Part shown: piece by piece, positions 37,260-46,621 of the stretch
How the letters are laid out: every line of letters starts with the position of its first letter
Numbering within the stretch: the stretch's first letter is position 1
NCBI RefSeq assembly: GCF_009391885.1
Contig: NZ_VZII01000016.1
Span: 62,001 to 126,000, forward strand
Reading direction: 5' to 3'
DNA from: Pseudomonas sp. MN1F
GTDB taxonomy: Bacteria > Pseudomonadota > Gammaproteobacteria > Pseudomonadales > Pseudomonadaceae
Length of the DNA: 64,000 nt
Translations under genes and position numbers: made by a program
The notes under the pieces: model-generated
Seen by the model: only the letters and a program-made list of their open reading frames with translations
Told to the model about the DNA's origin: nothing
Database searches by the model: none

Positions 37260-38003
37260 CTACTGCGGCTTACTGTCCGCAGTGAAGGGATACGGCTGCT
37301 TCCAGTGCTCGAAGATCGGCTTCAACTCGCCGCTGTGCACCAGCTCGGCCATGCGCTTGTCGAACAGGTCGCGCAGGGCCTTGGCGTGTTCGTTCCTGGA
37401 AAACGCCAGGTACAACGGCAACTCGGCCACATGGGTGCTGCGAAAGCGCTCCGGCTGTGAGGCCTGCCCGCGCACATAGTCGACTTCGGTCTGCGCATCG
37501 ATGTAGAAATCCACCCGCTCATGCTCGAGCATCGGCAGGATGCCTTCACGGCGCTGGATTTCGCGGAAGTTGCGCACGTTGGGCAGGTAATTGCCGTAGT
37601 CATAGCCGCGTACCCAGGCCAGGCGGTACTGGCCGACGGTGGCCAAGGTCGGCACCGGCTTGCTGGCCAGGCCCAGGGCATAGATGTGGTCCATGTCGAA
37701 ATGCCAGCGCGGATACAGGTTGTCGTTGTTTTCTTCCTTGTACGACCCGACCCAGGCATCCGCCTCGCCACGCTTGACCAGGCCAACCGCACGGCTGTAC
37801 GGCGCACTCTGGGTCACCACCTTGACCCCGGCAGGCTCGAACACCTTGCGCAGCACATCCCAGGCCACACCGCTGCCATCGGCGTTGGTGTAGTCGATCC
37901 ACTCTTCGCTGACCAGGTGAATCTGCTTTGGTAACGCATCGGCCGCCATCGCCCAGGGGGCAAGGCTCAGCATCATTGCCAGCAGCACAGTCCTTATGGC
38001 CAT
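37260..38003 (-). CDS. Periplasmic solute-binding protein (SBP_bac_3)
   Basis: A 247-aa protein with a signal peptide (MAIRTVLLAMMLSLAPWAMA) and a type-3 extracellular solute-binding fold: WDVLRKVFEPAGVKVVTQSA and YSRAVGLVKRGEADAWVGSY are typical. There are no permease or ATPase genes beside it, so it may be an orphan binding or sensory protein. It follows pgpA by 16 nt and may be read from the end of the rib-nusB-thiL-pgpA operon. Confidence 0.85.
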   Translation of the reverse strand: MAIRTVLLAMMLSLAPWAMAADALPKQIHLVSEEWIDYTNADGSGVAWDVLRKVFEPAGVKVVTQSAPYSRAVGLVKRGEADAWVGSYKEENNDNLYPRWHFDMDHIYALGLASKPVPTLATVGQYRLAWVRGYDYGNYLPNVRNFREIQRREGILPMLEHERVDFYIDAQTEVDYVRGQASQPERFRSTHVAELPLYLAFSRNEHAKALRDLFDKRMAELVHSGELKPIFEHWKQPYPFTADSKPQ

Positions 38004-38019
38004 CGCAACGCTCCCTGCT

Positions 38020-38523
38020 TCAGCCTACCGCCCACACCAGAATCTGCATGCCCAGCCAGGCGAACACACCGGCGAGGATATCGTCGAGCATGATCCCGAC
38101 ACCCCCGTGCACATGGCGATCGATCCAGCGGATCGGCCATGGCTTGAGGATGTCGAAGAAGCGGAACATCAGGAACCCGGCAAGGATCCACTGCCACCCT
38201 TCCGGCACCAGCCACAGGGTGATCCACATGCCGACCATCTCGTCCCAGACAATGCCTTCATGGTCGTGCACGCGCAAGTCGTTGGCGACCTTGCCGCACA
38301 GCCAGAAGCCGAACAGCATCATCACACCCAGCAACAGCCAATAGCCCCAGTCAGGCAGCATTTGCCACAGTGGGATGAACGGGATCGCCACCATCGAACC
38401 CCAGGTACCGGGGGCCTTGGGCAGGGTGCCGGAGCCGAAGCCAAAGGCGATGAAGTGCCACGGGTTGCGCCAGACCGATGGCGGAACGAACTCCGCAGGC
38501 ACCTGATTGGGGTGGTCGGTCAC
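38020..38523 (-). CDS. pgpA: Phosphatidylglycerophosphatase A
   Basis: A 167-aa membrane phosphatase that dephosphorylates phosphatidylglycerophosphate. Family elements are FGFGSGTLPKAPGTWGS, HEGIVWDEMVGMWITL and RFFDILKPWPIRWID. The start is GTG at 38523, overlapping the thiL stop (GTGA). The conserved order nusB-thiL-pgpA supports the call. Confidence 0.94.
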   Translation of the reverse strand: MTDHPNQVPAEFVPPSVWRNPWHFIAFGFGSGTLPKAPGTWGSMVAIPFIPLWQMLPDWGYWLLLGVMMLFGFWLCGKVANDLRVHDHEGIVWDEMVGMWITLWLVPEGWQWILAGFLMFRFFDILKPWPIRWIDRHVHGGVGIMLDDILAGVFAWLGMQILVWAVG

Positions 38524-39488
38524 GGTGTCTCCCTAAAGTGTTGATAGCCCCGTTGAACCGGGGTGATGTCATGCCCCTGCGGGTCGCGCAGGGTCACGCC
38601 CTGGCCTTCGAGCACGCGGCCGATGACGTGCACCTCGGCAAAACCGAGGTCGGTCAGCGGGGCGAGCGCTGCAGGCGGCAGGGTGAAAGCCAGTACGTAG
38701 TCGTCGCCGCCAGTCAGCGCTGCCAGCCGGGCCGCATCGAGGCCAAGGAAGGCCTCCAGAGCAGGAGACACCGGGACCTGTAGCAGGTTCACCTCGAGTG
38801 CGACCCCGGACGCCTTGGCGATATGCCCACAGTCGGCGAGCAGGCCATCGGAAATGTCCAACGCCGCCGTGGCCCGGCCGCGCAGCAGCTGCCCAAGGTG
38901 GAGCTGCGGCATCGGCGACCAGTAGTGGTCGAGCAGCGGCTTGGCCAGCTCGGCCGGTGCCTCGCGCTCACCCAGTACCAGTGGCAACGCCCCTGCCGCC
39001 TTGCCCAGTGAACCCCCAACGCACAGCAGGTCGCCAGGCCGTGCGCCGCTGCGGCGCAACGCCTGGCCGGCCGGCACCCGGCCGAACACGGTGACGGTGA
39101 TGCTCAGCGGGCCGCGGGTGGTGTCGCCACCAATCAGGCTCATGCGGCAACGGTGGGCCATGCGGCTGAGGCCGTCGGCATAGGCCGCCAGCCAGTCGGG
39201 GCCGACATCAGGCAGGGTCAGGGCGAGGGTGAAGCCGATCGCCGTCGCGCCCATGGCCGCCAGGTCACTGGCCGCCACGGCCAACGAGCGCTGGCCAAGC
39301 AGCAGCGGATCGCAGACAGCGGGGAAATGCACCCCGGCGACCAGGGTGTCGGTCGACACCGCCAGTTGCTCACCGGGTGGAAGCTCCAGCAGGGCACAGT
39401 CGTCGCCGATACCCAGGGCCACGCCCTCGCCGCCCTGCGCACAAGGCGCGGCGGCGAAGTAATGGTTGATCAGCTCGAACTCACCCAT
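38520..39488 (-). CDS. thiL: Thiamine-monophosphate kinase ThiL
   Basis: A 322-aa kinase that phosphorylates thiamine monophosphate to thiamine diphosphate. Recognisable are GEFELINHYFA at the start, GIGDDCALLELPPGEQLAVS, the metal site SLIGGDTTRGPLSITV and LDISDGLLADCGHI. It lies 18 nt after nusB and is coupled to pgpA. TPP made here is used by Dxs, encoded 6 kb away. Confidence 0.95.
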   Translation of the reverse strand: MGEFELINHYFAAAPCAQGGEGVALGIGDDCALLELPPGEQLAVSTDTLVAGVHFPAVCDPLLLGQRSLAVAASDLAAMGATAIGFTLALTLPDVGPDWLAAYADGLSRMAHRCRMSLIGGDTTRGPLSITVTVFGRVPAGQALRRSGARPGDLLCVGGSLGKAAGALPLVLGEREAPAELAKPLLDHYWSPMPQLHLGQLLRGRATAALDISDGLLADCGHIAKASGVALEVNLLQVPVSPALEAFLGLDAARLAALTGGDDYVLAFTLPPAALAPLTDLGFAEVHVIGRVLEGQGVTLRDPQGHDITPVQRGYQHFRETP

Positions 39489-39506
39489 GGGCAGGCAGCG
39501 CCAGGA

Positions 39507-40007
39507 TCAGCGCTTGTTCGCCTTGACTTCTGCTTCACGCAGGGCCGGAGCGAGCTTGTCCAGCACACCATTGACGAACTTGTGGCCGTCGGTGGCACCG
39601 AAGACCTTGGCCAGCTCCACGCCCTCGTTGATCACTACGCGGTACGGTACGTCGACGCGCTTGATCAGCTCCCAGGTGGACAGGCGCAGCACGGCCAGCT
39701 CGACTGGGTCGAGCTCTTCCAGTGCGATGGACAGGCACGGCTTCAGCGCGCCGTCGATTTCGCCTTTGATCGCCGGAACCCCATGCAGGATTTCACGGAA
39801 ATAGGCACCGTCGACATCGGTGAAATCGTTATCGACCCGGAACTGCGCTTCGATCTCGTTCAGCGAATGCTGGGCCATGTGCCACTGATACAGGGCCTGG
39901 GTCGCGAGCTTGCGGGCTTCGCGGCGCTTGGCGCTCTTCGATGGCTTGCCGGCATCCGCAGGTTTTGGATCGCGCGGGTTGAAACGATCGCTTTCGTCGC
40001 TAATCAC
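39507..40007 (-). CDS. nusB: Transcription antitermination factor NusB
   Basis: A 166-aa NusB that binds boxA RNA with NusE/S10 for rRNA antitermination. A charged N-terminal extension (about 30 residues) leads into the core [20 protein letters not shown] and [15 protein letters not shown]. The start is GTG at 40007, overlapping the ribH stop (GTGA). The ribH-nusB pairing is conserved in many proteobacteria. Confidence 0.95.
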   Translation of the reverse strand: MISDESDRFNPRDPKPADAGKPSKSAKRREARKLATQALYQWHMAQHSLNEIEAQFRVDNDFTDVDGAYFREILHGVPAIKGEIDGALKPCLSIALEELDPVELAVLRLSTWELIKRVDVPYRVVINEGVELAKVFGATDGHKFVNGVLDKLAPALREAEVKANKR

Positions 40008-40480
40008 TTGGCCTCCAACTGCGCCAGCAGGCTGACCATTTCCAGAGCGGACAGGGCAGCTTCACCGCCTTTGTTGCCAGCCTTGGTGCCGGAACGTTCG
40101 ATGGCTTGTTCGATGGAGTCGACGGTCAGAACGCCGAAGGCCACCGGTACGCCGAACTCCATGGACACCTGGGCCAGGCCCTTGGTGCATTCGCCCGCCA
40201 CGTATTCGAAGTGCGGGGTACCGCCGCGGATCACTGCGCCCAGGGCGATGATCGCGTCGTATTCGCCTTGCTGGGCGACTTTCTGTGCCACCAGCGGGAT
40301 TTCGAACGCACCCGGGGCACGGATGATGGTGATGTCGCTTTCGCTGACACCGTGGCGTACCAGGGTATCAACGGCGCCGCTAACCAGGCTTTCGACGACG
40401 AAGCTGTTGAAGCGGCCAACCACCAAAGCATAGCGACCTTTGGGGGCGATGAAGGTACCTTCGATGGTCTTCAGGGTCAT
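40004..40480 (-). CDS. ribH: 6,7-dimethyl-8-ribityllumazine synthase RibH
   Basis: A 158-aa lumazine synthase that joins the RibB and RibD products. Conserved parts are [52 protein letters not shown] and the phosphate site near [12 protein letters not shown]. It lies between ribBX and nusB in the operon, with a 91-bp gap upstream. It is 158 aa, normal for the family. Confidence 0.96.
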   Translation of the reverse strand: MTLKTIEGTFIAPKGRYALVVGRFNSFVVESLVSGAVDTLVRHGVSESDITIIRAPGAFEIPLVAQKVAQQGEYDAIIALGAVIRGGTPHFEYVAGECTKGLAQVSMEFGVPVAFGVLTVDSIEQAIERSGTKAGNKGGEAALSALEMVSLLAQLEAK

Positions 40481-40571
40481 TCCGATATTCTCATCTTCAA
40501 GAGCGAGGCCGCATACAAGCGGCCTCGGCAGGGGTGTGGACTCGAGCTCTGGGCGTCAATGCCGCCTCAAG

Positions 40572-41663
40572 TCACTCGGAGGGCACGTATTCTACAACTT
40601 CCAGATCGAATCCGGATATCGCATTGAACTTCATCGGCGAACTCATCAGGCGCATCTTGCGCACACCGAGGTCGCGCAGGATCTGCGAACCGGCACCGAC
40701 GGTGCTGTAGGTGGTCGGCGCCTTGGTCGGTGCATCGCCCGCGCTTTCGCGGATGTGCGCCAGCAGTACGTCGCCGTCCAGCGGGTGGCCCAGCAGCAGC
40801 ACTACGCCGCTGCCCGCCTCGGCCACGGCGGCCATGGCCGCGCGCAGGCTCCAGCGGCCCGGCTGCTTGACCAGTAGCAGGTCGCGCAGCGGGTCCATGT
40901 TGTGCACGCGCACCAGGGTCGGCTCTTCGGCGCAGATCTTGCCCAGGGTCAGGGCCATGTGCACGTCGCCTTCCACCGCGTCACGGTAGGTGACCAGGTT
41001 GAATTCACCCAGCTCGCTCTCGACCGGCTGCTCGGAGACGCGCTGCACGGTGCGCTCGTGGATCATGCGGTAATGGATCAGGTCGGCGATGGTGCCGATC
41101 TTGAGGCCGTGTTCGGCGGCAAACACTTCCAGTTCGGCACGGCGCGACATGGTGCCGTCGTCGTTCATCACTTCGCAGATCACGCCGCTCGGCTCGAAGC
41201 CGGCCATGCGCGCCAGGTCGCAAGCCGCTTCGGTGTGGCCAGCGCGGGCCAGGGTGCCGCCGGGCTGGGCCATCAGCGGGAAGATGTGGCCTGGGCTGAC
41301 GATGTCTTCGGCCTTGGCGTCCTTGGCCGCGGCAGCCTGCACGGTGCGCGCACGGTCAGCGGCGGAGATGCCGGTGGTAACGCCTTCGGCGGCTTCGATC
41401 GACACGGTGAACTTGGTGCCGAAGCCCGAGCCGTTGCGCGGCGCCATCAACGGCAGCTTCAGGGTTTCGCAACGCTCGCGGGTCATCGGCATGCAGATCA
41501 GGCCGCGGGCGTGCTTGGCCATGAAGTTGATGTGCTCAGGCAGGCAGCACTCGGCCGCCATGATGATGTCGCCTTCGTTTTCGCGGTCTTCGTCATCCAT
41601 GAGGATGACCATTTTGCCCTGGCGGATGTCTTCGACCAGTTCTTCGATGCTGTTGAGCGCCAC
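40572..41663 (-). CDS. ribBA: RibB fused to a degenerate GTP cyclohydrolase II domain (RibBX)
   Basis: A 363-aa protein. Residues 1 to about 200 are a complete dihydroxybutanone phosphate synthase (VILMDDEDRENEGDII, FGTKFTVSIEAAEGV, ARAGHTEAACDLARMAG). Residues about 205 to 363 align in position with GTP cyclohydrolase II but lack its zinc-binding CDCG cluster and the arginine loop RQEGRG, so this half is probably inactive; such hybrids have been called RibBX. The start is GTG at 41663 with GGGGGT upstream. True cyclohydrolase activity comes from ribA at 36521. Confidence 0.9.
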   Translation of the reverse strand: MALNSIEELVEDIRQGKMVILMDDEDRENEGDIIMAAECCLPEHINFMAKHARGLICMPMTRERCETLKLPLMAPRNGSGFGTKFTVSIEAAEGVTTGISAADRARTVQAAAAKDAKAEDIVSPGHIFPLMAQPGGTLARAGHTEAACDLARMAGFEPSGVICEVMNDDGTMSRRAELEVFAAEHGLKIGTIADLIHYRMIHERTVQRVSEQPVESELGEFNLVTYRDAVEGDVHMALTLGKICAEEPTLVRVHNMDPLRDLLLVKQPGRWSLRAAMAAVAEAGSGVVLLLGHPLDGDVLLAHIRESAGDAPTKAPTTYSTVGAGSQILRDLGVRKMRLMSSPMKFNAISGFDLEVVEYVPSE

Positions 41664-41681
41664 TCGGCACCCCCTTCTCAA

Positions 41682-42347
41682 TCAGGATTTCAAGAAGCCG
41701 TTGGCGGCCAGGAAGCTTTCGGTGATGCCACTGCCCTTGCTCGGTTCGGCAGCCTTGTCGCCCAGCAGCAGACGCTCCAGGTAACGGGCCAGCAAGTCGA
41801 CCTCAAGGTTGACCCGACGCCCTGCACGGTAGTCGGCCATGATGGTTTCGGACAGGGTGTGCGGGACAATGGTCAGCTCGAATTCGGCGCCATTGACCTC
41901 GTTGACCGTCAGGCTGGTGCCGTCGACGGTGATCGAACCCTTGTGGGCGATGTACTTGGCCAGCTCCTTGGGCGCACGCACGCGGAACTGGATGGCGCGG
42001 GCGTTATCGCTGCGCGAGATGATTTCGCCGACACCGTCGACGTGGCCGCTGACCAGGTGGCCGCCCAGGCGGGTGGTCGGGGTCAGGGCCTTTTCCAGGT
42101 TGACCTTGCTGCCGCTCTTGAGGTCGATGAACGCGGTGCGCTTGAGGGTTTCGACGCTGACGTCGGCCCAGAACCCGTTGCCCGGCAGCTCGACGGCGGT
42201 CAGGCACACGCCGTTGACGGCGATGCTGTCGCCGAGCTTGACGTCACCCAGGTCGAGCTTGCCGGTTTCGACGTAGACGCGCACGTCACCGCCCTTGGGG
42301 GTCAGGCTGCGGATGGTGCCGATGGATTCGATGATGCCGGTGAACAT
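41682..42347 (-). CDS. ribE: Riboflavin synthase alpha chain RibE
   Basis: A 221-aa riboflavin synthase that dismutates two lumazines to riboflavin. It starts MFTGIIESIGTIRSLTPKG and has the two tandem lumazine-binding domains: DSIAVNGVCLTAVELPG in the first and GSITVDGTSLTVNEVNG in the second. It lies between ribD and the RibB-fused gene on the same strand, with gaps of 42 and 18 nt. Confidence 0.96.
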   Translation of the reverse strand: MFTGIIESIGTIRSLTPKGGDVRVYVETGKLDLGDVKLGDSIAVNGVCLTAVELPGNGFWADVSVETLKRTAFIDLKSGSKVNLEKALTPTTRLGGHLVSGHVDGVGEIISRSDNARAIQFRVRAPKELAKYIAHKGSITVDGTSLTVNEVNGAEFELTIVPHTLSETIMADYRAGRRVNLEVDLLARYLERLLLGDKAAEPSKGSGITESFLAANGFLKS

Positions 42348-42389
42348 GGGGACTTCCTCAGAAACGGGTTGCGCGGGGCAAGCCCGGCA

Positions 42390-43520
42390 TTATACGCCGG
42401 GCGCCGGCAGAGGGATGGCCGTGACCCGCCAGTCATCGCCCACTGCGCGCATTTCGGTGATTTTCAGCCGCGGTGCCTGGTTCATCTTCTCCAGCGGCCA
42501 GTCCAGCAACGGCCGGGCCTGGGAGCCGAGGAATGTGCCAGCGACGAACAGCTGGTACTCGTCGATCAGGCCCAGCCGGGCAAAGGCACCGACCAGGCCG
42601 GCACCGGCCTCCAGGAGGATGTCGTTGACACCGCGAGCGGCCAGCGCCTGCAGCAGCGCCGGCAGGTCCACCTGGCCATTGTCGCCCGGCAGGCTGAGCA
42701 GCTCATGGCCGGCAGCGGCATAGCGCGGGTCATCTGCGACGGCGGTGACCACCAGCGCCGGGCCCGCCTGGAAGAATGGCGCGTCCAGCGGCAAACGCAG
42801 GCGGCCGTCGATCAGCACGCGCAACGGCGTGCGGCTCAGTGCCAAGGCGGTGGTTTCGGTGTCCAGCCCCAACTCGTTGCCACGCACGGTCATCCGCGCG
42901 TTGTCGGCCAGCACGCTGGCCGCACTGGTCAGCACCACGCTGGAACGGGCGCGCAGGCGCTGCACTGCCGAGCGGGCAGCGGGCCCGGTGATCCACTGGC
43001 TTTCGCCACTGGCCATGGCGGTGCGGCCATCCAGGCTCATGGCCAGCTTGGCGCGGACGAACGGCAAGCCGTGCTCCATGCGCTTGAGGAAGCCGGGGTT
43101 GAGGGCGCGGGCCTCGGCTTCGAGCACGCCGCTGGCCACGATGATGCCTGCGTCCGCCAGGCGCCGCAGGCCCTGCCCTGCGACTTGCGGGTTGGGGTCC
43201 TGCATGGCGGCGACCACACGGGCCACACCGGCCTTGACCAGCGCCTCGGCGCACGGCGGCGTGCGGCCATGGTGGCTGCACGGTTCCAGGGTCACGTAGG
43301 CGCAGGCGCCGCGGGCCAGTTCGCCGGCCTGACGCAGGGCATGCACTTCGGCATGCGGCTCGCCGGCACGCACATGCCAGCCTTCACCGACCACCTCGCC
43401 ATCGCGGACGATCACGCAACCCACACGCGGGTTGGGGTGGGTGGTGTACACGCCCTTGCGCGCCAGTTCCAGCGCGCGGGCCATGTAATGCGCATCGAGG
43501 ATCGCGGTCTGGCTGGGCAT
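42390..43520 (-). CDS. ribD: Bifunctional riboflavin deaminase/reductase RibD
   Basis: A 376-aa enzyme with an N-terminal zinc deaminase (GEPHAEVHALRQAGE, TLEPCSHHGRTPPC) and a C-terminal NADPH reductase (VRAKLAMSLDGRTAMASGES, GVNDILLEAGAGLVGAF). It performs the second and third steps after GTP cyclohydrolase. I chose the ATG at 43520 with AAAGAG 5 nt upstream; a GTG at 43526 overlapping the nrdR stop (GTGA) is an equally possible start adding two residues. It follows nrdR in the operon. Confidence 0.95.
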   Translation of the reverse strand: MPSQTAILDAHYMARALELARKGVYTTHPNPRVGCVIVRDGEVVGEGWHVRAGEPHAEVHALRQAGELARGACAYVTLEPCSHHGRTPPCAEALVKAGVARVVAAMQDPNPQVAGQGLRRLADAGIIVASGVLEAEARALNPGFLKRMEHGLPFVRAKLAMSLDGRTAMASGESQWITGPAARSAVQRLRARSSVVLTSAASVLADNARMTVRGNELGLDTETTALALSRTPLRVLIDGRLRLPLDAPFFQAGPALVVTAVADDPRYAAAGHELLSLPGDNGQVDLPALLQALAARGVNDILLEAGAGLVGAFARLGLIDEYQLFVAGTFLGSQARPLLDWPLEKMNQAPRLKITEMRAVGDDWRVTAIPLPAPGV

Positions 43521-43522
43521 GC

Positions 43523-43987
43523 TCACTCTTTAGCCGGCTCGCGGGCCAGGCGGTCGATTTCTTCGCGGAATTCGTCGAGGTCCTGGAAGCGCCGGTACAC
43601 CGAGGCGAAGCGAATGTAGGCCACTTCGTCGAGCTTGCGCAGCTCGGCCATGACCATTTCACCCACCACCAGCGACTTGACCTCACGCTCGCCGGTGGCG
43701 CGCAGGCGGCTCTTGATATGCGCCAGCGCCGCTTCCAGGCGCTCGATGCTGACCGGGCGCTTCTCCAGCGCACGCTGCATGCCGGCGCGCAGCTTCTCTT
43801 CATCGAAGGGCTGGCGCGTGCCGTCCTGCTTGATCAGCCGGGGCAGCACCAGCTCGGCGGTTTCGAAGGTGGTGAAGCGCTCGCCGCAGGCGACGCATTC
43901 ACGGCGGCGGCGCACCTGTTCGCCCTCGGCGACCAGACGCGAGTCGATGACCTTGGTGTCGTTGGCACCGCAAAAGGGACAGTGCAT
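43523..43987 (-). CDS. nrdR: Transcriptional repressor NrdR
   Basis: A 154-aa repressor of ribonucleotide reductase genes. The zinc ribbon [17 protein letters not shown] with the second pair CVACGERF lies at the N-terminus. The ATP-cone ([20 protein letters not shown] onward) fills residues 49-139 and senses ATP/dATP. It heads the rib operon, as in many gamma-proteobacteria. The start at 43987 is fixed by the zinc ribbon. Confidence 0.97.
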   Translation of the reverse strand: MHCPFCGANDTKVIDSRLVAEGEQVRRRRECVACGERFTTFETAELVLPRLIKQDGTRQPFDEEKLRAGMQRALEKRPVSIERLEAALAHIKSRLRATGEREVKSLVVGEMVMAELRKLDEVAYIRFASVYRRFQDLDEFREEIDRLAREPAKE

Positions 43988-44092
43988 GGTGGCAGGCAAC
44001 AAAAAAAGGGAGGGCCATGGTAGCGCATTGCACTGGCAAGACAAGCCAAAGGGGTTAACATCCATACAATTCTGCCCGTGAAGGACCCACCC

Positions 44093-44545
44093 ATGCATCT
44101 TCGTGCGCTCGTCGTGCTGTGCTGCGCTTCCCTGCTCGCCGCCTGCGGCAGTGACCGCCCCAAGACAGAAGCAGTCCCCGCGCCAGCAGCAGCCAAGGTG
44201 GCGAAAAACGCCGAACCGCTTGGCCCGCTGCCGGCCTATCAGCGTGAGTTGAGCGGCACCTTGCTGGAAATTCCCGCCGGCGCCGACGTGGAGCTGGCGC
44301 TGCTGGTCATCGACGACCGCGACCGCCCGCAACAGCTGCTGGCCAGCAGCAATCTGACCGGCACCGGCCAGGCCCTGCCCTATCACCTGCGCTTCAACCC
44401 CGAGGCCTTCCCGGCCGGTGCCCGCGTCGAACTGCGCGGCCGTGCCAGCAGTTCCGGCCAGCTGATCATGCACCTTCCCCCCGTGCGCATCATCCAGGCC
44501 CAGACCCAGGCAACCGGCCCGCTGCGCTTCGAGAAGACCCCCTAA
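44093..44545 (+). CDS. YbaY-like lipoprotein
   Basis: A 150-aa lipoprotein with signal [18 protein letters not shown] (lipid Cys18) and one YbaY-type beta domain ([40 protein letters not shown]). The ATG at 44093 follows AAGGA. It stops immediately before the GTG start of the methyltransferase gene, with no gap, so the two are probably coupled. The function of YbaY proteins is unclear. Confidence 0.87.
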   Translation: MHLRALVVLCCASLLAACGSDRPKTEAVPAPAAAKVAKNAEPLGPLPAYQRELSGTLLEIPAGADVELALLVIDDRDRPQQLLASSNLTGTGQALPYHLRFNPEAFPAGARVELRGRASSSGQLIMHLPPVRIIQAQTQATGPLRFEKTP

Positions 44546-45205
44546 GTGGCGCCGCTTGCCCTGCAACAGGCCCTCAGTGGCCTGATCGGCGAAGCGCGCC
44601 TGGTCATCAGCGACCTGCCTGAGTGCGCGCTGAAGCTGTGGCTGATCGATGATCAGAACATGGACCGCGCCTTCAGCAGCGAAGAAACCCGGCGCATCCT
44701 CGAAGAACCGCCGTACTGGAGCTTCTGCTGGGCCAGCGGCCTGGCCATGGCCCGCTACCTGGCGGCGCACCCCGAGTGGGTAGCCGGCAAGCGCGTGCTG
44801 GACTTTGGCGCCGGCTCCGGCATTGCCGGGATCGCGGCGGCCCGCGCCGGGGCGCTGGAAGTGGTCGCCTGTGACCTCGACCCGCTGGCCCTGCAAGCCT
44901 GCCGTGCCAACGCCCAGCTCAACGAGGTCGAACTGGGCTACAGCAGCGACTTCTTCGCCGAAGCCGACCGCTTCGACCTGATCCTGGTTGCCGACGTGCT
45001 CTATGACCGCGCCAACCTGCCGCTGCTCGATGCCTTCCTTGGCCGCGGTCGCCAGGCACTGGTGGCCGACTCGCGAGTCCGCGATTTCAGCCACCCGCTG
45101 TACCGGCAGCTTGGCGTGCTCGAAGCCTTGACCCTGCCAGACCTGGCCGAGCCGCACGAATTCCGCCGGGTCAGCCTGTACCACGCCAGCCGCGAGCCTT
45201 TATAG
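44546..45205 (+). CDS. Class I SAM-dependent methyltransferase (ETFB-KMT/Nnt1-like)
   Basis: A 219-aa methyltransferase with SAM-binding motif [20 protein letters not shown], acidic motif [19 protein letters not shown] and a post-motif [15 protein letters not shown]. The preceding [18 protein letters not shown] is typical of the lysine methyltransferase group related to ETFB-KMT and PrmA. The substrate is likely a protein but unproven. The start is GTG at 44546, directly after the lipoprotein stop. Confidence 0.87.
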   Translation: MAPLALQQALSGLIGEARLVISDLPECALKLWLIDDQNMDRAFSSEETRRILEEPPYWSFCWASGLAMARYLAAHPEWVAGKRVLDFGAGSGIAGIAAARAGALEVVACDLDPLALQACRANAQLNEVELGYSSDFFAEADRFDLILVADVLYDRANLPLLDAFLGRGRQALVADSRVRDFSHPLYRQLGVLEALTLPDLAEPHEFRRVSLYHASREPL

Positions 45206-45236
45206 TGGTGCCATTCACGGATTTGCGAGAGTCGCG

Positions 45237-46109
45237 ATGAGCCAGGACACCCCATATATCTTCGATGCCACCGATGCCACCTTCCAGCAACTGGTGATCG
45301 AGAACTCCTTCCACAAGCCGGTGCTGGTGGACTTCTGGGCCGAGTGGTGCGCGCCGTGCAAGGCGCTGATGCCGCTGCTGGCGAAGATCGCCGAGGGTTA
45401 CCAGGGCGAGCTGCTGCTGGCCAAGATCAACTGCGACGTCGAGCAGCAGGTGGTGGCCCAGTTCGGCATCCGCAGCCTGCCGACCGTGGTGCTGTTCAAG
45501 GATGGCCAGCCGGTTGACGGCTTTGCTGGTGCCCAGCCGGAGTCGGCGATTCGCGCCATGCTCGAGCCGCATGTGCAATTGCCGGCCGCCCCGACCGCTT
45601 CGCCTTTGGAACAGGCCAAGGCGCTGTTCGCCGAAAGCCGCTTCGCCGAGGCCGAGGCTGCGCTGAAGGCACTGCTGGGTGAAGACAACAGCAATACCGA
45701 GGCGCTGATTTTTTATGCCCGCTGCCTGGCCGAGCGTGGCGAGCTGGGTGAAGCCCAAGTGGTGCTGGATGCGGTCAAGACCGATGAGCACAAGGCCGCC
45801 CTGGCCGGTGCCAAGGCTCAGCTGACCTTCCTGCGCCAGGCCGCCAGCCTGCCGGAAGTCGCCGACCTGAAAAGCCGCCTGGCGCAGAACCCGCAGGATG
45901 ATGAGGCGGCTTACCAGCTGAGCATTCAGCAGTTGGCCCGTCAGCAGTATGAAGCGGCACTGGAAGGGTTGCTGAAGCTGTTCCAGCGCAATCGTGCTTA
46001 TGAGAACGGCTTGCCGCAGAAGGCGATGCTGCAGGTGTTCGAGTTGCTGGGCAGTGATCATCCGTTGGTAGGTGTTTACCGTCGTCGCTTGTCTTCGGCC
46101 ATGTTCTGA
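45237..46109 (+). CDS. cnoX: Thioredoxin-TPR chaperone CnoX/YbbN-like
   Basis: A 290-aa protein with an N-terminal thioredoxin domain (WAEWCAPCKALMPLLAKIAE, cis-Pro loop IRSLPTVVLF) and a C-terminal TPR region from about residue 115. This is the layout of YbbN/CnoX, a holdase that protects proteins from oxidation and hands them to GroEL. Unlike E. coli CnoX (SxxC), the active site here is a full WCAPC, so redox activity is possible. It follows the methyltransferase by 31 nt. Confidence 0.92.
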   Translation: MSQDTPYIFDATDATFQQLVIENSFHKPVLVDFWAEWCAPCKALMPLLAKIAEGYQGELLLAKINCDVEQQVVAQFGIRSLPTVVLFKDGQPVDGFAGAQPESAIRAMLEPHVQLPAAPTASPLEQAKALFAESRFAEAEAALKALLGEDNSNTEALIFYARCLAERGELGEAQVVLDAVKTDEHKAALAGAKAQLTFLRQAASLPEVADLKSRLAQNPQDDEAAYQLSIQQLARQQYEAALEGLLKLFQRNRAYENGLPQKAMLQVFELLGSDHPLVGVYRRRLSSAMF

Positions 46110-46122
46110 GCCTGAGAATGGC

Positions 46123-46141
46123 GGGGCCGCTTTGCGGCCCC
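46123..46141. repeat. Short GC hairpin after cnoX
   Basis: GGGGCCGC and GCGGCCCC flank TTT. The same GGGGCCGCTTTGCGGCCC unit occurs near 29995 and 33330. It may help end both convergent transcripts, but has no U-tract. Confidence 0.6.
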
Positions 46142-46154
46142 AGAATCCAGGACC

Positions 46155-46490
46155 TCACCCCACCCAGTGATACACCGGCGCATCCACGCCACTTTCCACC
46201 TTAACCTCACTGCTGTGCCGCAAGCGCACCAGCAACCGCTTGCCCGCTGCCGTGCTCCCGGCCAGCCCTTCCAGCCGGTCGAGCAGCTCCGGCCCGCTCA
46301 TCTGCCCTGCCAGACGCAGCACCTCACGTGCGGCATGCCACTGTCCGTCGTCCTGGCGCGGCGCCGCCGCAACGGCTACCGGTTCAGCTACCGGCACTTC
46401 GATCTGCCGGCCCAACTGCGCCCACTCCTGCGGCTCCAACTCGAGGGTCAGGTCCACCGGCCAGTCACCAATCTGTCCACGAATTCTCAC
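46155..46490 (-). CDS. Conserved hypothetical protein
   Basis: A 111-aa soluble protein, MRIRGQIGDWPVDLTLELEP, with no motif I can name. The centre (REVLRLAGQMSGPELLDRLE) is helical and the C-terminus (RLLVRLRHSSEVKVES) beta-rich. It is convergent with cnoX and divergent from the zinc operon. The codon use is like the neighbours, so it is probably a real core gene of Pseudomonas. Function unknown. Confidence 0.75.
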   Translation of the reverse strand: MRIRGQIGDWPVDLTLELEPQEWAQLGRQIEVPVAEPVAVAAAPRQDDGQWHAAREVLRLAGQMSGPELLDRLEGLAGSTAAGKRLLVRLRHSSEVKVESGVDAPVYHWVG

Positions 46491-46577
46491 GATGCGTTCC
46501 TTGAGCTCAGATCAATGCAACCATGCTACCGCAACATGAAACCTGCGCCACACAGGCTGGCGGCGCGAAGAAAATTT

Positions 46578-46590
46578 GTTATAACATAAC
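46578..46590. promoter_or_regulatory. Zur box before the zinc operon
   Basis: GTTATAACATAAC differs at one position from the palindrome GTTATANTATAAC recognised by Zur in gamma-proteobacteria. It sits 31 bp before the first ATG of a zinc-type operon. Confidence 0.75.
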
Positions 46591-46621
46591 CAAATCTTCC
46601 AGCCCGCTCCCGGAGTCGTCC

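Noticed and set aside
40902..43619. Very long open frame on the plus strand across the rib genes (about 900 codons)
   Set aside because: It runs antisense to ribBX, ribE and ribD, which have clear family motifs; long antisense frames are normal in high-GC Pseudomonas genes.
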